Positions 1 to 9,646 are shown, counted from the first letter of the stretch. The stretch: 64,000 nucleotides of DNA from Pseudoduganella buxea (GCF_009720835.1 NZ_WNKZ01000021.1:1-64000), one strand, 5' to 3'. Numbers and translations are program-made. Notes: generated from the letters alone by a model not told the origin.

Positions 1-804
1 GGCGGCGCGCATGCCGGAGCGTGGCGTGGCATGCCCGGCCGCGGGCACGCCCGCTTGCGCCTGCGGGGGCGGCGCCACTCTGCGCACTTCGACCATGGCC
101 GGGCCCGTGACGACGATTTCCGTGCGGGGCAGGTCGGCCGGCCACGGGTTTTCCCCGTCGACTGCCGGCGCCGGCGCCGGCCGCTCCGTGGCGGCCAGCG
201 CGTAGTCGCTTTCCAGGTCATGCTCGCGCAAGGTGCGGGCCTGCTTCAGCAGCGGTAACGCAAGGCTCTTCTGGCCCAGCGTTTCCAGCACGACCGCCAG
301 GTGTTCCCACGCCAGCGGCTGCAGCGGGTCGAGCTGGCAGGCCATCTTCAGCGCGGCCAATGCCTGGTGCCTGTCGCCGCGCAGGTACAGCGCATAGCCC
401 ACGTTCCCCAGCAGGAAAGCTTGCTCGGCCGCGGGCAGGGCCTTGTTCTCCATCAGCAGTGAGCGCCACACCGCGATCGCCCGGCTGTAATTGCCCTGCT
501 CGGCCAGCAGAACGGCGATGCCGTTGCGCGCCCCCCGATGCCGGGGATCGAGCTGCAGCGCCAGCATGTAGGCACGCCGTGCCCGCGCCGGGTGCTGCGC
601 GCCGTGCTCGACGCGGCCCTGGGCGTAGTAGCCATCGGCACTGCCGAAAGGTGCCGGGGGCGGCGGAGGCGGTGCCGTGATCGCGGCCGGCATGGCGAGC
701 CGTGGCGGCGAGGCCGCGGGCGTGCCGGCCGGCGGCAAGCCGCCGCAGGCCAGCAGCAGGGACCCCAGGCAGGCGGCGCCGGCGACTCTTGCTGTCGTTT
801 TCAT
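1..804 (-). CDS. TadD-like TPR lipoprotein, C-terminus cut by window edge
   Basis: The frame opens with ATG at 804, preceded by AGGAG, and stays open to base 1, so the C-terminal end is missing (268 residues visible). The N-terminus is a lipoprotein signal with a Leu-Leu-Ala-Cys lipobox and Cys at residue 20, followed by a proline/alanine-rich linker. Residues about 50-170 form tetratricopeptide-type helical pairs (ARARRAYMLALQLDP, NYSRAIAVWRSLL). Lipidated TPR proteins of this kind (TadD) act as outer-membrane pilotins or assembly factors in Tad/Flp pilus systems. It is the last visible gene of the Tad operon, 40 bases after tadC. The family call rests on lipobox, TPR pattern and position. 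The C-terminal region looks disordered and unconserved. Confidence 0.8.
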   Translation of the reverse strand, partial: MKTTARVAGAACLGSLLLACGGLPPAGTPAASPPRLAMPAAITAPPPPPPAPFGSADGYYAQGRVEHGAQHPARARRAYMLALQLDPRHRGARNGIAVLLAEQGNYSRAIAVWRSLLMENKALPAAEQAFLLGNVGYALYLRGDRHQALAALKMACQLDPLQPLAWEHLAVVLETLGQKSLALPLLKQARTLREHDLESDYALAATERPAPAPAVDGENPWPADLPRTEIVVTGPAMVEVRRVAPPPQAQAGVPAAGHATPRSGMRAA

Positions 805-844
805 GGTTTTCTCCTGGCACGTGGCAAACGTTGAATACATCGTT

Positions 845-1786
845 TCAGTTGGTACCGGCCATCATCGGCAGGACCTCGGACAGCTTCAGGGCGGCGGGCC
901 CCACGAGCACCAGCAGCAGGGTGGGGAAGATGCAGAAGATCAGCGGGAACATCAGTTTCAGCGACACCTTGGCCGCTTCCTCCTCCGCCAGCAGGCTGCG
1001 CTTGGTGCGCAGGTTGTCGGAATGGACGCGCAGCGAATCGCCCATGCCCGTGCCGAAGCGTTCCGACTGGATCAGCATGGCCACCAGCGTGTCGACGTCG
1101 TCGACGCCGGTGCGCAGGGCGAAGTTGCGCAGCGCCTTTTCCTTCGTGAAGCCGGCCCGCATCTCGATCAGCACCAGTTGCAGTTCCTGGGCCAGCACGA
1201 CGCTCTTGACGTGCACCTCGGCCGCCACTTTCGCCAGCGCCCGTTCCATCGACAGCCCCGCCTCGACGCACACCGTCAGCAGGTCCAGCGCGTCGGGCAG
1301 GTTCTCGAAGATGTCGCGCTGTCGCCGCGACGCGGTGCGACTGAGCACCAGGTTCGGCAGGTAATAGCCGATGGCGGCGCCCGTGAACAGCACGGCCAGG
1401 AAGCCGTTGCGCATGCCGCCGCCCTGCGCGCCCGCCATCACGATCGCCAGCGGTGCGGGGATGGCCAGGGACAGTACGGTCTTGGCCGCGAAATACAGGG
1501 TCGGGGCGGAAGCCTGGCGCCAGCCGGCGTTGATGAACCTGGTGCGCAGCGGCGAACGTTCCCAGCCCTCCTCCGGCAGGGACAGCTTGGTCAGGGGCTG
1601 GGCCACCCGTGCGACCTTTTCGACCCATTGGCTGCCTTCGCCGGGCAGGGGCTCCTCGGGCACCGCCCGAAAAGCCAGCAGCCGCTCGCGCAGTGCCGCC
1701 GGTGCGAACAGCGCCACGCCAGCCAGGGCGACGCCGGCAACGACGACGAAGACGACCAGCAGGAAAACCAGTTGGGAGGTAGTCAT
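845..1786 (-). CDS. tadC: Tad inner-membrane platform protein TadC
   Basis: This 313-residue protein belongs to the GspF/T2SSF family. It has an N-terminal membrane segment (LVFLLVVFVVVAGVAL), a hydrophobic pair around residues 85-125, and a cytoplasmic T2SSF domain (ENLPDALDLLTVCVEAGLSMERAL, LRNFALRTGVDDVDTLV). A final membrane helix lies near the C-terminus (FPLIFCIFPTLLLVLVGP). With TadB it forms the membrane platform driven by the TadA ATPase during Flp pilus assembly. The ATG at 1786 overlaps the tadB stop by four bases (ATGA), which fixes the start. A longer open frame reaching further upstream is only the shadow of tadB. The length is normal for TadC. Confidence 0.93.
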   Translation of the reverse strand: MTTSQLVFLLVVFVVVAGVALAGVALFAPAALRERLLAFRAVPEEPLPGEGSQWVEKVARVAQPLTKLSLPEEGWERSPLRTRFINAGWRQASAPTLYFAAKTVLSLAIPAPLAIVMAGAQGGGMRNGFLAVLFTGAAIGYYLPNLVLSRTASRRQRDIFENLPDALDLLTVCVEAGLSMERALAKVAAEVHVKSVVLAQELQLVLIEMRAGFTKEKALRNFALRTGVDDVDTLVAMLIQSERFGTGMGDSLRVHSDNLRTKRSLLAEEEAAKVSLKLMFPLIFCIFPTLLLVLVGPAALKLSEVLPMMAGTN

Positions 1787-2757
1787 GTGCGGATCCTGAT
1801 CACGGTGCGCATCCAGAAGACGCCGACAGCGGTGGCGCCGGCGGCAAACCACATCAGCCGGACGCCGGAAGGCGTCGTCCACAGCACGCTGATGTATTCG
1901 TAGTTGCTGACCGACATAATCGCCAGCATCAGTACCGGCAGCAGCCCGAGAATCCAGGCGGACATGCGGCCCTCGGCCGACAGCACCCGGATCTGCGCCA
2001 GCAGTTTCAGGCGGGCGCGCGTCAGCCGGGCGATATTGCCCAGCAGCTCGGCCAGGTTGCCGCCGGACTCGCGCTGGATCAGCACGGCCAGCACCAGGTA
2101 GCGCAGGTCGGTCAGCGGAATGCGCGTGGCCAGGTTGTGCAGCGCCTCGTTCATCGGCACGCCGTAGTTGATCTCCTCGTACGTCACCTTGAATTCGCCG
2201 CCGATGGGGTCGGGCAGTTCGTCGCCCACCATCTTCAGCACGTTGGCGAACGAATGCCCCGCGCGCAGCGCCCGCGCCAGGAAGTCGGCCGCCTCGGGCA
2301 ACTGCTGCTCGGCCTTCTTCAGGCGTTCGCCGCGAGCCCGCAGCAGCACCAGGTAGGGCGAGGCGACAATGCCGGCGAACGCCAGGCAGGCCGGCAGCAG
2401 CGGCATCGCCAGGAGCGGCAGCACCAGGCAGGCAATGACCAGCGCCACCAGGGTGCTGCCGATGAAGCGTGCCACCAGCCAGCGCAGGCCGGACTGCTGC
2501 AACAGCCGGTCCAGCGCATCGAGCTGCGGAATCGCGCGCAGCCAGCGCTCCAGCAGCGGCGAGGCGGCGTAGCGGCGCTGCTTCAGGATGCTGATGCGCT
2601 CCGCTCCGTCGTTGCGGGAGGCCATCATGTCGAGGCGTCGGGCGATGCGGCGCGCGCCCTTGCCGTGGTTGGTGCTCCACCACAGCCACGCGCCCTCGAC
2701 CATGAAGATCACGGCGGCGAACAGCAGCACGGCGAAGGCGGAAAAGACCATGTCCAT
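1783..2757 (-). CDS. tadB: Tad inner-membrane platform protein TadB
   Basis: This 324-residue protein is the second GspF-type platform subunit of the Tad system. It has an N-terminal membrane helix (residues 3-25), a pair of helices around 95-135 and a T2SSF domain (AADFLARALRAGHSFANVLKMV, ESGGNLAELLGNIARL). A C-terminal membrane segment pair ends in FWMRTVIRIRT. TadB and TadC are paralogues and probably form a heteromeric platform under the secretin channel. The stop codon overlaps the tadC start, and the start lies ten bases after the tadA stop, indicating one transcript with tight translational coupling. Confidence 0.93.
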   Translation of the reverse strand: MDMVFSAFAVLLFAAVIFMVEGAWLWWSTNHGKGARRIARRLDMMASRNDGAERISILKQRRYAASPLLERWLRAIPQLDALDRLLQQSGLRWLVARFIGSTLVALVIACLVLPLLAMPLLPACLAFAGIVASPYLVLLRARGERLKKAEQQLPEAADFLARALRAGHSFANVLKMVGDELPDPIGGEFKVTYEEINYGVPMNEALHNLATRIPLTDLRYLVLAVLIQRESGGNLAELLGNIARLTRARLKLLAQIRVLSAEGRMSAWILGLLPVLMLAIMSVSNYEYISVLWTTPSGVRLMWFAAGATAVGVFWMRTVIRIRT

Positions 2758-2766
2758 GGCGTCGTC

Positions 2767-4113
2767 CTATTCGAACACGCGGTCCGGGTCGAACACGCTG
2801 TCCGGCACCGGCACGCCGAACATCTTCAGGCGCTCGGCGAAGCGGGGCCGCACGCCGGTGGCGAAGAAATGGCCCTGCACCTTGCCGTTGCCGTCGACAC
2901 CGGTCTGCTCGAAGCGGAAGATCTCCTGCATGGCGATGACGTCGCCCTCCATCCCCGTCACTTCCTGCAGGCTGACCAGCTTGCGCGCGCCGTCGGTCAG
3001 GCGCGACACCTGCAGCACCACCGTGACGGCCGAGGCGATCTGCTGGCGCGTGGCGCGCGGGGTCAGGTTCACGCCGGACATGCCGACCATGTTTTCCAGC
3101 CGCGACAGCGCATCGCGCGGGGTGTTCGAGTGGATCGTGGCGAGCGAGCCTTCGTGGCCCGTGTTCATCGCCTGCAGCATGTCGACCGCCTCGGCGCCCC
3201 GCACCTCGCCCAGGATGATGCGGTCGGGCCGCATCCGCAGCGCATTGCGTACCAGCGCGCGCTGGTTGACCTCACCCTTGCCCTCGATATTGGGCGGGCG
3301 CGTTTCCAGCCGCACCACGTGGGGCTGGCGCATCTGCAGCTCGGCCGCATCCTCGATGGTGACGATGCGCTCGCTGGGCGGAATGAAGCCGGACAGTACA
3401 TTGAGCATCGTCGTCTTGCCGCTGCCCGTGCCGCCGGAGATCAGGATATTGATCTTGGCGTGGCCCAGCGCCTGCAGCACCTGCATCATCGGCGGCGTCA
3501 GGCTCTTGTATTCGATCATGTTCGCCACCGTCAGCGGCTGGGCGGAGAAGCGCCGGATCGACAGGATCGGACCGTCCACCGCCAGCGGCGGGATGATGGC
3601 GTTGACGCGCGAGCCGTCCGGCAGCCGCGCATCGACCATCGGGCTCGATTCGTCGACGCGCCGGCCCACGCGCGAGACGATCTTCTCGATGATCTTCATC
3701 AGGTGGGCATTGTCGTGGAAGGTGATGTCGGTCAGCTCGAGCCGGCCGCTGCGCTCGACATACACCATCGCATGCGTGTTGACGAGGATGTCCGAGACGC
3801 CCGCATCGGCCAGCAGCGGTTCGAGCGGGCCGAAGCCCAGCATCTCGTGCTGGATGTCGAGCACGAGGTGATGGCGCTCGCTCTGGTTCAGGACGATGCG
3901 CTCGTCCTCGATAATGCGCTGCACCAGCAGGGCCAGTTCATGCTTGAACTGTTCCGGCGTCAGCCGCTTCAGGCGCTCCAGGTCGATGCGGTCCAGGATC
4001 AGCTGGTGCATCGTGCGCTTGAGCTCCTGGTACGCCACGTTCGATTGCCCGGGCAGCGTAATGGTGCCGCCACGGCCTTCCTCCGCCTGTGCCAGCCGTT
4101 CACGTAAGCTCAT
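2767..4113 (-). CDS. tadA: Tad pilus assembly ATPase TadA (CpaF)
   Basis: This 448-residue secretion ATPase of the type II/IV (VirB11-like) family powers Flp pilus polymerisation at the inner membrane. It has an N-terminal helical region, the Walker A loop GGTGSGKT, an Asp box around [12 protein letters not shown], and the Walker B and His boxes around [11 protein letters not shown] and [14 protein letters not shown]. The length matches the CpaF family. It sits between tadZ and tadB in the usual Tad order. All the catalytic motifs expected for the family are visible, so it should be active. Confidence 0.95.
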   Translation of the reverse strand: MSLRERLAQAEEGRGGTITLPGQSNVAYQELKRTMHQLILDRIDLERLKRLTPEQFKHELALLVQRIIEDERIVLNQSERHHLVLDIQHEMLGFGPLEPLLADAGVSDILVNTHAMVYVERSGRLELTDITFHDNAHLMKIIEKIVSRVGRRVDESSPMVDARLPDGSRVNAIIPPLAVDGPILSIRRFSAQPLTVANMIEYKSLTPPMMQVLQALGHAKINILISGGTGSGKTTMLNVLSGFIPPSERIVTIEDAAELQMRQPHVVRLETRPPNIEGKGEVNQRALVRNALRMRPDRIILGEVRGAEAVDMLQAMNTGHEGSLATIHSNTPRDALSRLENMVGMSGVNLTPRATRQQIASAVTVVLQVSRLTDGARKLVSLQEVTGMEGDVIAMQEIFRFEQTGVDGNGKVQGHFFATGVRPRFAERLKMFGVPVPDSVFDPDRVFE

Positions 4114-4144
4114 CGTGTGCTCCTTCAGAGTGTCAGGCGAAAGG

Positions 4145-5323
4145 TCAGAGTTCGGCGTCGCTTCGGCCGAACAGGCGGTCGAACAGGCCCTTGCTTTCCG
4201 AGACCCGGCGTTCCGTCACCAGTTCGACCAGGTCGGCCAGGCTGCGCGCCACCGGGCTGCTGCGCGACAGCTGCAGGGCCGGGATGCCCTGGTTGACCGA
4301 ATCGGTGGCGGCCAGGTAGTCGTTCGGCACCGTGTGCACCACGTCGGCTCCCAGGGCATGCTCCAGGTCAGCCAGGCGCAGCTTGCCGCCCTTCTCGTAG
4401 CGGTTCACGATCAGGCGGGTGCGCTCGGGCGGGTAGCCCAGGGAGCGGAAGATGTCGAGCAGCCGGCGGCCGTCGCGGATGTCCGGCAGCGCCAGCTGCA
4501 GCACGGGGTAGATCGTGTCGGCGCTGTCGAGCGCGCGCAGCGACAGGGCGTCGATCTGGCGGCCCACGTCCAGCACGATGAAGTCGTAGTGCTGGCGCGC
4601 CACGCGCAGGATGGTGTCCATGTGCTCGGGCTTCATGTCGACCGTCTGGGCCGGGTCGTCGGCCGCGGCCAGCACGCCGAAGTTGGGCGAGACATGCACC
4701 AGGCACGATTCCAGGAAGGCCCCGTCCATGCGCCCGATCTGGCCGCAGATGTCCGACAGCGTCATCGTCGGCTTCTGGTCCGAGACGTACAGCGTGGCGT
4801 CGCCGAACTGGCCGTGCAGGTCGATCAGCAGCACCTTTTTCTCGGCCAGCGCGGCCAGCGCATAGCCGAAATTGGTGGCCAGGAAGGTCGCGCCGCTGCC
4901 GCCCTTGCAGGCGATGAAGGCCAACACCTTACCGTCGCGCATGCGCGTGATGCCCGCCTCGATCTCGATCCGGTCCATCGCCTCGTGGAAGGCGCGGTGC
5001 ACCAGCGGCAGCTGCAGCACCTCGCGCATGCCGGCACGCATGGCGCGTATCAGGAGGTCCTGCTGCGCGTCACGCGTGAGCAGCATGAAGGAGGCGGTGG
5101 GGTACTGGCGGGCCAGCCGGTCGACCAGCTCCCACTCGCCCGGCTCGACGTCGCTGGCATCGAAGATCACCAGTTCGGGCGCATCGGCCAGCAGGCGGTC
5201 GGCCGCGTCGCGCAGGCCCTGGCGCGATGCCACCAGCTGCACGGCCGGCAGGCGCGCCGAGCCCTGCGCGGCGATCTCCGCGTGCAGCATGCTGTCTTTG
5301 CTGATTATCAGTGCTTTCATCAT
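4145..5323 (-). CDS. tadZ: Tad pilus localisation protein TadZ (CpaE), ParA/MinD-like
   Basis: This 392-residue protein has an N-terminal receiver-like domain (residues 1-120, starting [13 protein letters not shown]) and a C-terminal ParA/MinD-type ATPase domain. The deviant Walker A region reads [13 protein letters not shown], and [12 protein letters not shown] matches the Walker B region. TadZ/CpaE proteins place the Tad apparatus at defined sites, often the cell pole, and recruit TadA. The gene lies just upstream of tadA. In the P-loop the usual final Lys-Thr/Ser is Ala-Thr, as in many TadZ proteins, where nucleotide hydrolysis can be weak. That functional point is inferred from the motif. 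Confidence 0.92.
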   Translation of the reverse strand: MMKALIISKDSMLHAEIAAQGSARLPAVQLVASRQGLRDAADRLLADAPELVIFDASDVEPGEWELVDRLARQYPTASFMLLTRDAQQDLLIRAMRAGMREVLQLPLVHRAFHEAMDRIEIEAGITRMRDGKVLAFIACKGGSGATFLATNFGYALAALAEKKVLLIDLHGQFGDATLYVSDQKPTMTLSDICGQIGRMDGAFLESCLVHVSPNFGVLAAADDPAQTVDMKPEHMDTILRVARQHYDFIVLDVGRQIDALSLRALDSADTIYPVLQLALPDIRDGRRLLDIFRSLGYPPERTRLIVNRYEKGGKLRLADLEHALGADVVHTVPNDYLAATDSVNQGIPALQLSRSSPVARSLADLVELVTERRVSESKGLFDRLFGRSDAEL

Positions 5324-5338
5324 TTTTCCTTTTTGCGG

Positions 5339-5938
5339 TCAGGGACAGGCAATCTCGCCGGGCCCGAGGCCGAGCGATTCCGATTTGACGATGGTGGTGG
5401 ACATGGGCACCGCCAGGTTGAGAGGCATGGGTACCAGGCCAGCCACGGTCTGGTATTTCAATGGCGCGCAGTTGGCGCTGCCGGCCGCGCAGATCCGCAC
5501 GCGCACAGCGCGGATGCACGCCGCCCCATAGATATCGGCGGCGCAGTTGACGAGGTTCTGCTGGGGGCAGGCCGGCATCGGCGTGACGGGGCCCAGCACG
5601 CCCTCGCGCGTCATCGACAGGTAATCGATCTTCAAGGTGGCCGTGTTCAGCTCCGGCATCAACGGGATGCCGCCTTCGCTGGCGCGAAACAGGGCGGTTC
5701 GCTTCAGGCTGGCGATGGCGTCGGCGGCGCGCCAGTCCGTCACCGCGGCAGCGCGCGCGGCCCGCGCCGTGACGACCTGCGCGGTATTGAGCACGAACAG
5801 GAAGCGGGCCACTTCCATCGTCATGAACACAGCGGCCAGGAACCAGCCCAGCACCAGTGCCATCTCGACCGTGACGAGGCCGTGCTGCCGGCGGCCGGGT
5901 GCGCGCCGCCACTGCCTGCGCGCTTCAATCGGCGGCAT
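5339..5938 (-). CDS. TadE/TadF-like pseudopilin, cysteine-rich
   Basis: This protein of about 199 residues has a short basic N-terminus, then the TadE-type membrane segment (LVTVEMALVLGWFLAAVFMT) and a periplasmic tail. The Glu in VEMAL corresponds to the conserved pilin glutamate. I chose the ATG at 5938, which overlaps the preceding tadE by 14 bases and has GGCAGGG upstream. A further in-frame start at 5974 would overlap more deeply. The tail has several cysteines (PACPQQ, VNCAAD, AACIRA, RICAAG, ANCAPL, IACP), suggesting disulfide-stabilised folding outside the membrane. It is probably the TadF-position minor pilin. The exact subfamily is uncertain. Confidence 0.78.
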   Translation of the reverse strand: MPPIEARRQWRRAPGRRQHGLVTVEMALVLGWFLAAVFMTMEVARFLFVLNTAQVVTARAARAAAVTDWRAADAIASLKRTALFRASEGGIPLMPELNTATLKIDYLSMTREGVLGPVTPMPACPQQNLVNCAADIYGAACIRAVRVRICAAGSANCAPLKYQTVAGLVPMPLNLAVPMSTTIVKSESLGLGPGEIACP

Positions 5939-6386
5939 AGGGCACCCTGCCGACGGCATCGATGATGAGCCCATGCTTCACGCCGGCCATTACCGGTACG
6001 GAGTGGCCGAACAGGGGATCGAGGTAGATGATCTGCGCGCGGACGATGATCTGCTGGGGCATCACCGTCGTGCAGGTACCTGCGTCGCACGAGGCCGCGA
6101 TATCATCCGCGGCAGGCACCGATTCCAGGCCGGCGTCGGCCGCCACCTCCAGGAAAATGCGCCGCGCCACCGCGGGGATCGCCGTTCTTGCGCTATCGTT
6201 GCGGAACACGTCTTCCGGCATGGCCGCGACGATCCGCGCGGCCTGGTAGGCCGCCTTGTGCAGGACGGTGGCATGCCAGATCCCACGGGCCAGGAAGGAG
6301 ACGCCGAGCACGGCGATCGTCGTGAAGATCAGTACCAGGGAAAACTCGATCAGGGCGATGCCGCGCTGTGGCGCCGGGGCTTTCAT
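5925..6386 (-). CDS. tadE: TadE-family pseudopilin
   Basis: This 153-residue protein begins MKAPAPQRGIALIEFSLVL, a classic TadE start: a short positively charged leader, then a membrane helix with the conserved Glu (IEFSLVL). Minor pseudopilins of this kind are processed by the Tad prepilin peptidase and support Flp pilus assembly. The start overlaps the end of the TadG-like gene by four bases and the stop overlaps the next pseudopilin. The periplasmic part includes a possible disulfide pair (AASCDAGTC). Confidence 0.85.
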   Translation of the reverse strand: MKAPAPQRGIALIEFSLVLIFTTIAVLGVSFLARGIWHATVLHKAAYQAARIVAAMPEDVFRNDSARTAIPAVARRIFLEVAADAGLESVPAADDIAASCDAGTCTTVMPQQIIVRAQIIYLDPLFGHSVPVMAGVKHGLIIDAVGRVPYAAD

Positions 6387-7795
6387 CGCACGAGCTCCAC
6401 GGACGTCGACAGCGATTCCTCGGCGAGGATGCCGGCGAATTCACCCGGCACTTCCGTCGCCGTGGCGGGCGCCGTCAGGAAGAACTGCGCAATGGCGAGC
6501 ATCCTGGCCGTCGGCGCGGTCGGCTTGGAACAGTCCAGCAACGGAATGGCGAGCAGGCGCCGGTTGGCGCGGCCGGACTTCGGCGGCGGCTGCATGTTGA
6601 TCAGATAGGGCGTCTGGGTGGCGGTATTCTGGTACGAGAAGCCCGCCACCGTCATGCCGGGATACAGCAGCGTGATCTTGCTGCTGTTGATGGCGGTACC
6701 GTCCTGCGCCCTGGCCGGTCCGTACGCCCACAGGGGGCCGTAGTCGACCCACGGCGCTTCCGGCAGGGGCACCGGGCCGTCCGCGATGGTCTGCAGCGGC
6801 CCGCCGCTGGGCATCTGTTGGCGCATGGCGCTGCTGCGCGTCTGCGTGCCCGCGGGCGAGGCCGATGTCTTCATCCAGGTCGCGCCGGCACCGCCAAAGG
6901 AGCGTACATTCGTATCCGGTGGCGCCATGTAGTCCGTGCAGGGCGGATTGCCGCCGTCGGTGCCGAAACGGGAGTTGAGCTGCTGCCACAGATTGAACTG
7001 GGTCGTTTCCTTCACGCGCAAGGCGCCGGTGCCGATCCGGCCATAGGCCAGGGTGCCGGAACACATGAATGGGGCAACGGTCGCATCGTCGAGCATGCCG
7101 CCCTCCGTGCCGGGCGCGCGTATCGGATCGACCAGGAAATACCTGCCGGTGGTGCCGGCCGGGTTCAGGTCCAGCAGGTTGTAGGCGACGCCGTAGCGGA
7201 AGCCATGCCGGGTCAATTCCCGCAGCGGCGGCGTTCCTGCATTCTGGCGCACGGCGGAGCCAGCCGTCTGCAGCGCGCAGATCGCCAGCGGTGTCACTTG
7301 CAGCTTGCGCTTGCCGGCGATCGCCACGGCGCCCATGTTGACGCCCGTCTTCGATACCCCCAGCATCCCGATCAGGATGGGTTTCATCGGCGGAATGCCA
7401 CTCAGCAGGCGGGTGTCGATGCGGGCGAAGCGCACGCCGCTGACATCTTCCGCGTTGCCGAAGGCACGCCAGTCGCTGGGGGCCGCGTTCGATTCGCGTG
7501 CGAACGTCAGCGCGGCGGCATTCCATTCCAGCCGGTCCGTCATGTATGGCCAGAACGCCGTATCCGTGACGAGGATCCTGGCATTCCGGATGGCGTTGCT
7601 CATGCCCGCATTGGTCCCGTTCAGGGGCCCGGCGGCCGCGATGGCAATGCTGTCGGCCAGCTGCTGCACCTGCACCGAGCGCAGGTAATAGAGGCTGCAG
7701 TCCAGTACCAGGGCGATCAGACCGAGCAGCATCGGCAGCAGCATCGCATAGGCGATCAGGAGGGCACCCCGCTGGCGCTTGCCTGGGGTTTTCAT
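6383..7795 (-). CDS. tadG: TadG-like pilus assembly protein
   Basis: This 470-residue protein has the TadG N-terminal signature: a basic leader, then a membrane helix (GALLIAYAMLLPMLLGLIAL) and a pilin-like region (DCSLYYLRSVQVQQLADSIA). A long periplasmic domain without a recognised catalytic motif follows. TadG proteins are thought to be large minor pilins or cell-envelope anchors of the Flp system. The start at 7795 overlaps the small lipoprotein gene by four bases. An open frame extending to 8047 merely reads through that lipoprotein gene in another frame. The C-terminal domain has no von Willebrand type A motif that I can see, so this is the shorter TadG-like type. Confidence 0.82.
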   Translation of the reverse strand: MKTPGKRQRGALLIAYAMLLPMLLGLIALVLDCSLYYLRSVQVQQLADSIAIAAAGPLNGTNAGMSNAIRNARILVTDTAFWPYMTDRLEWNAAALTFARESNAAPSDWRAFGNAEDVSGVRFARIDTRLLSGIPPMKPILIGMLGVSKTGVNMGAVAIAGKRKLQVTPLAICALQTAGSAVRQNAGTPPLRELTRHGFRYGVAYNLLDLNPAGTTGRYFLVDPIRAPGTEGGMLDDATVAPFMCSGTLAYGRIGTGALRVKETTQFNLWQQLNSRFGTDGGNPPCTDYMAPPDTNVRSFGGAGATWMKTSASPAGTQTRSSAMRQQMPSGGPLQTIADGPVPLPEAPWVDYGPLWAYGPARAQDGTAINSSKITLLYPGMTVAGFSYQNTATQTPYLINMQPPPKSGRANRRLLAIPLLDCSKPTAPTARMLAIAQFFLTAPATATEVPGEFAGILAEESLSTSVELVR

Positions 7796-8061
7796 TTTGC
7801 ACCGCTGACGCCGATGGTGAACACGCTGGCCGGCGCCGGCGGCTCGGTGAACGATTTGCGGTAGCGTTCCTGCGCCGCCGCCGCGCTGGCACCGTCGATG
7901 CCGTTGACGGCGCGGTTGGCGCGGCCGGCATCGGGATACATCACCTGCTGCGCAAACGCGGTGCGGGTGGCGTCGCCGAAGCGGCTGTCCCACTGCGGGG
8001 TGGTGCTGCCGCAACCGGCGCAGCAGGCCAGCAGCATGGCCAGGCATGTGAAGTGCTTCAT
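7792..8061 (-). CDS. small lipoprotein of the Tad locus
   Basis: This 89-residue protein has a lipoprotein-type signal (MKHFTCLAMLLACCAGC); Cys13 or Cys17 is the likely lipidation site. The mature part is polar and short (DSRFGDATRTAFAQQVMYPDAG). Its start is ten bases from the secretin stop and its stop overlaps tadG, so it belongs to the operon. Small lipoproteins beside Tad secretins often act as pilotins or channel-stabilising factors. That role is inferred from position only. I do not recognise a named family beyond pilus-assembly lipoproteins. Confidence 0.75.
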   Translation of the reverse strand: MKHFTCLAMLLACCAGCGSTTPQWDSRFGDATRTAFAQQVMYPDAGRANRAVNGIDGASAAAAQERYRKSFTEPPAPASVFTIGVSGAK

Positions 8062-8070
8062 GACGACTCC

Positions 8071-9624
8071 TTACTTCAGCTGAAAACCTGATACATGCGC
8101 TGATCCATGCGCCGATACCTGCGCGGGACCCTGGGCGGATGCCGGGGCCGCCGTCGGCGCGGCAGAGGATGGCGGCGTGGGCGTGGCCTCGAGCATGCCG
8201 CCCAACATCAGCTCGGCCCGGCTGGGCGGCTGCAGGGCATCGGTCGGCAAGGCATAGCCGGGCTTCAATGGCTTGACCAGGCGGGGGGTCACGATGAACA
8301 GCAGCTCCGTGCGTTCGCGCTGGAAATCCGTGCTGCGGAACAGCGCCCCCAGCACGGGCAACTCGCCCAGCACCGGCAATGCGTTCACGTTACCGACCTG
8401 GTTATCCCGGATCAGGCCGCCGATGGCGAAGCTCTGGCCGTCGTGCAGCTGGACGGTCGTGGTGGCCCGCCGGGTGGTGATCAGGGGCATGATGGCGCGC
8501 CCGCTGACACCGCCGGAGCTGATGCCGATGCCGTCACGCGCCAGCTCCGACACTTCCGGCGCCACCTTCAGGTGGATGCGCCCGCCCGCCAGCACGGTGG
8601 GCGTGAAGCGCAGGCCGACGCCGAATTCCTTTTCTTCCAGCTGGACGCGGTTGTTGTCCTGGGCGACGGGGATGAAGATCTTGCCGCCGGCCAGGAAGCT
8701 GCCTTCCTGGCCGCTGATGGCCATCACGGTGGGCTCGGCGAGGATACGTACCAGGCCGTCCTGGCGTTCGCCGGCCATTTCGACAATACTGCTGCCCTTG
8801 AGGATGGCCAGGCTGCCCTTGGCCGTACCGCTGAGGAAATTGCTGGCCAGGGCGGCGGCCCACTCGCCCGTGCGCCGCATCGACGTTGCCACTTCCAGCC
8901 GGTCCAGCAGGGTCTTCGACACCTCGGCGATCTGCACTTCCAGCATCACCTGCTGCGGTGCGCTGACCCCGAGCATATTGACGATGCGGGGCCCCGCGCC
9001 CGCTTCGCCGGCCGGCTCGGCGCCCTCGCCCTTCGGCTGGGCCAGCGCCTTGGCCGGGCGGCGCACGAAGGCCTGCGCCAGTTCCAGCACCCGCGCCAGC
9101 ACGGTGGCGTCGGCAACCGTGCCGGACAGCACCAGCGCGTCGGCCGCGGCGCTGACACGAATCTCCTTTTCTTCCGGCAGCAGCGCGGCCAGTGCCGCCT
9201 GCAGGCCCGACACGTCCATGCCCACGACGATATCGATGACGCTGCAGGCACCGCTGCGGCCCTGCACGATCAGGTTGGTGCTGCCCACATCGACGCCGAC
9301 CAGGTACAAGGTCTCCGGCGACACCAGCATGGCCTGCAGCACGGCGGGATTGCCGACGCTGCGGCCCTGTACGGGTTCAAGCAGCCGCATCAGCGTGGAC
9401 TTGCCCAGCTGGAGCGACATGCGCGCCGGCGCCGCCGGCGCACCCGAGCAGCGGGGCCCGTCGACGCGGGCCGCGGCCCTGGCCGGAACGGTGGCGGCCG
9501 GAACGGCGCCCGCCTCGGGCGCGGCCGGTGGCGCCTTGGCTGGCTCGGCCGCCCCGGCACAAACCGGTAAGGGCAAGGCCAGCGCCGCCAGCGCGGCGAT
9601 GGTGCAGGCAAAAGGTGGTTTCAT
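8071..9624 (-). CDS. rcpA: Tad outer-membrane secretin RcpA (CpaC)
   Basis: This protein of about 517 residues has a cleavable signal peptide, an N-terminal pilus-formation domain (SLQLGKSTLMRLLEPVQG), a BON-like periplasmic region (EIRVSAAADALVLSGTV) and a C-terminal secretin domain. The domain includes EVQIAEVSKTLLDRLEV, VGLRFTPTVLAGGRIHLKV, and a terminal gate region with IGGLIRDNQVGNVNALPVLG. It forms the outer-membrane channel through which the Flp pilus passes. I took the ATG at 9624 because GAGGA lies just upstream and a signal peptide follows directly. An in-frame ATG at 9687 would add residues lacking signal character. The tail is Pro/Ala/Ser-rich and low in complexity. Confidence 0.93.
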   Translation of the reverse strand: MKPPFACTIAALAALALPLPVCAGAAEPAKAPPAAPEAGAVPAATVPARAAARVDGPRCSGAPAAPARMSLQLGKSTLMRLLEPVQGRSVGNPAVLQAMLVSPETLYLVGVDVGSTNLIVQGRSGACSVIDIVVGMDVSGLQAALAALLPEEKEIRVSAAADALVLSGTVADATVLARVLELAQAFVRRPAKALAQPKGEGAEPAGEAGAGPRIVNMLGVSAPQQVMLEVQIAEVSKTLLDRLEVATSMRRTGEWAAALASNFLSGTAKGSLAILKGSSIVEMAGERQDGLVRILAEPTVMAISGQEGSFLAGGKIFIPVAQDNNRVQLEEKEFGVGLRFTPTVLAGGRIHLKVAPEVSELARDGIGISSGGVSGRAIMPLITTRRATTTVQLHDGQSFAIGGLIRDNQVGNVNALPVLGELPVLGALFRSTDFQRERTELLFIVTPRLVKPLKPGYALPTDALQPPSRAELMLGGMLEATPTPPSSAAPTAAPASAQGPAQVSAHGSAHVSGFQLK

Positions 9625-9646
9625 GGCTGTCCTCACGGGCAAGTCT

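Noticed and set aside
2137-4107. Long plus-strand frame opposite tadA/tadB
   Set aside because: Shadow frame; tadA and tadB show full motifs and tight operon spacing.
3896-5965. Long plus-strand frame opposite tadZ and pseudopilin genes
   Set aside because: His/Gln/Arg-rich shadow frame, no domains.
6368-7864. Plus-strand frame opposite tadG
   Set aside because: Shadow; the minus strand encodes a coherent TadG start with overlaps to both neighbours.
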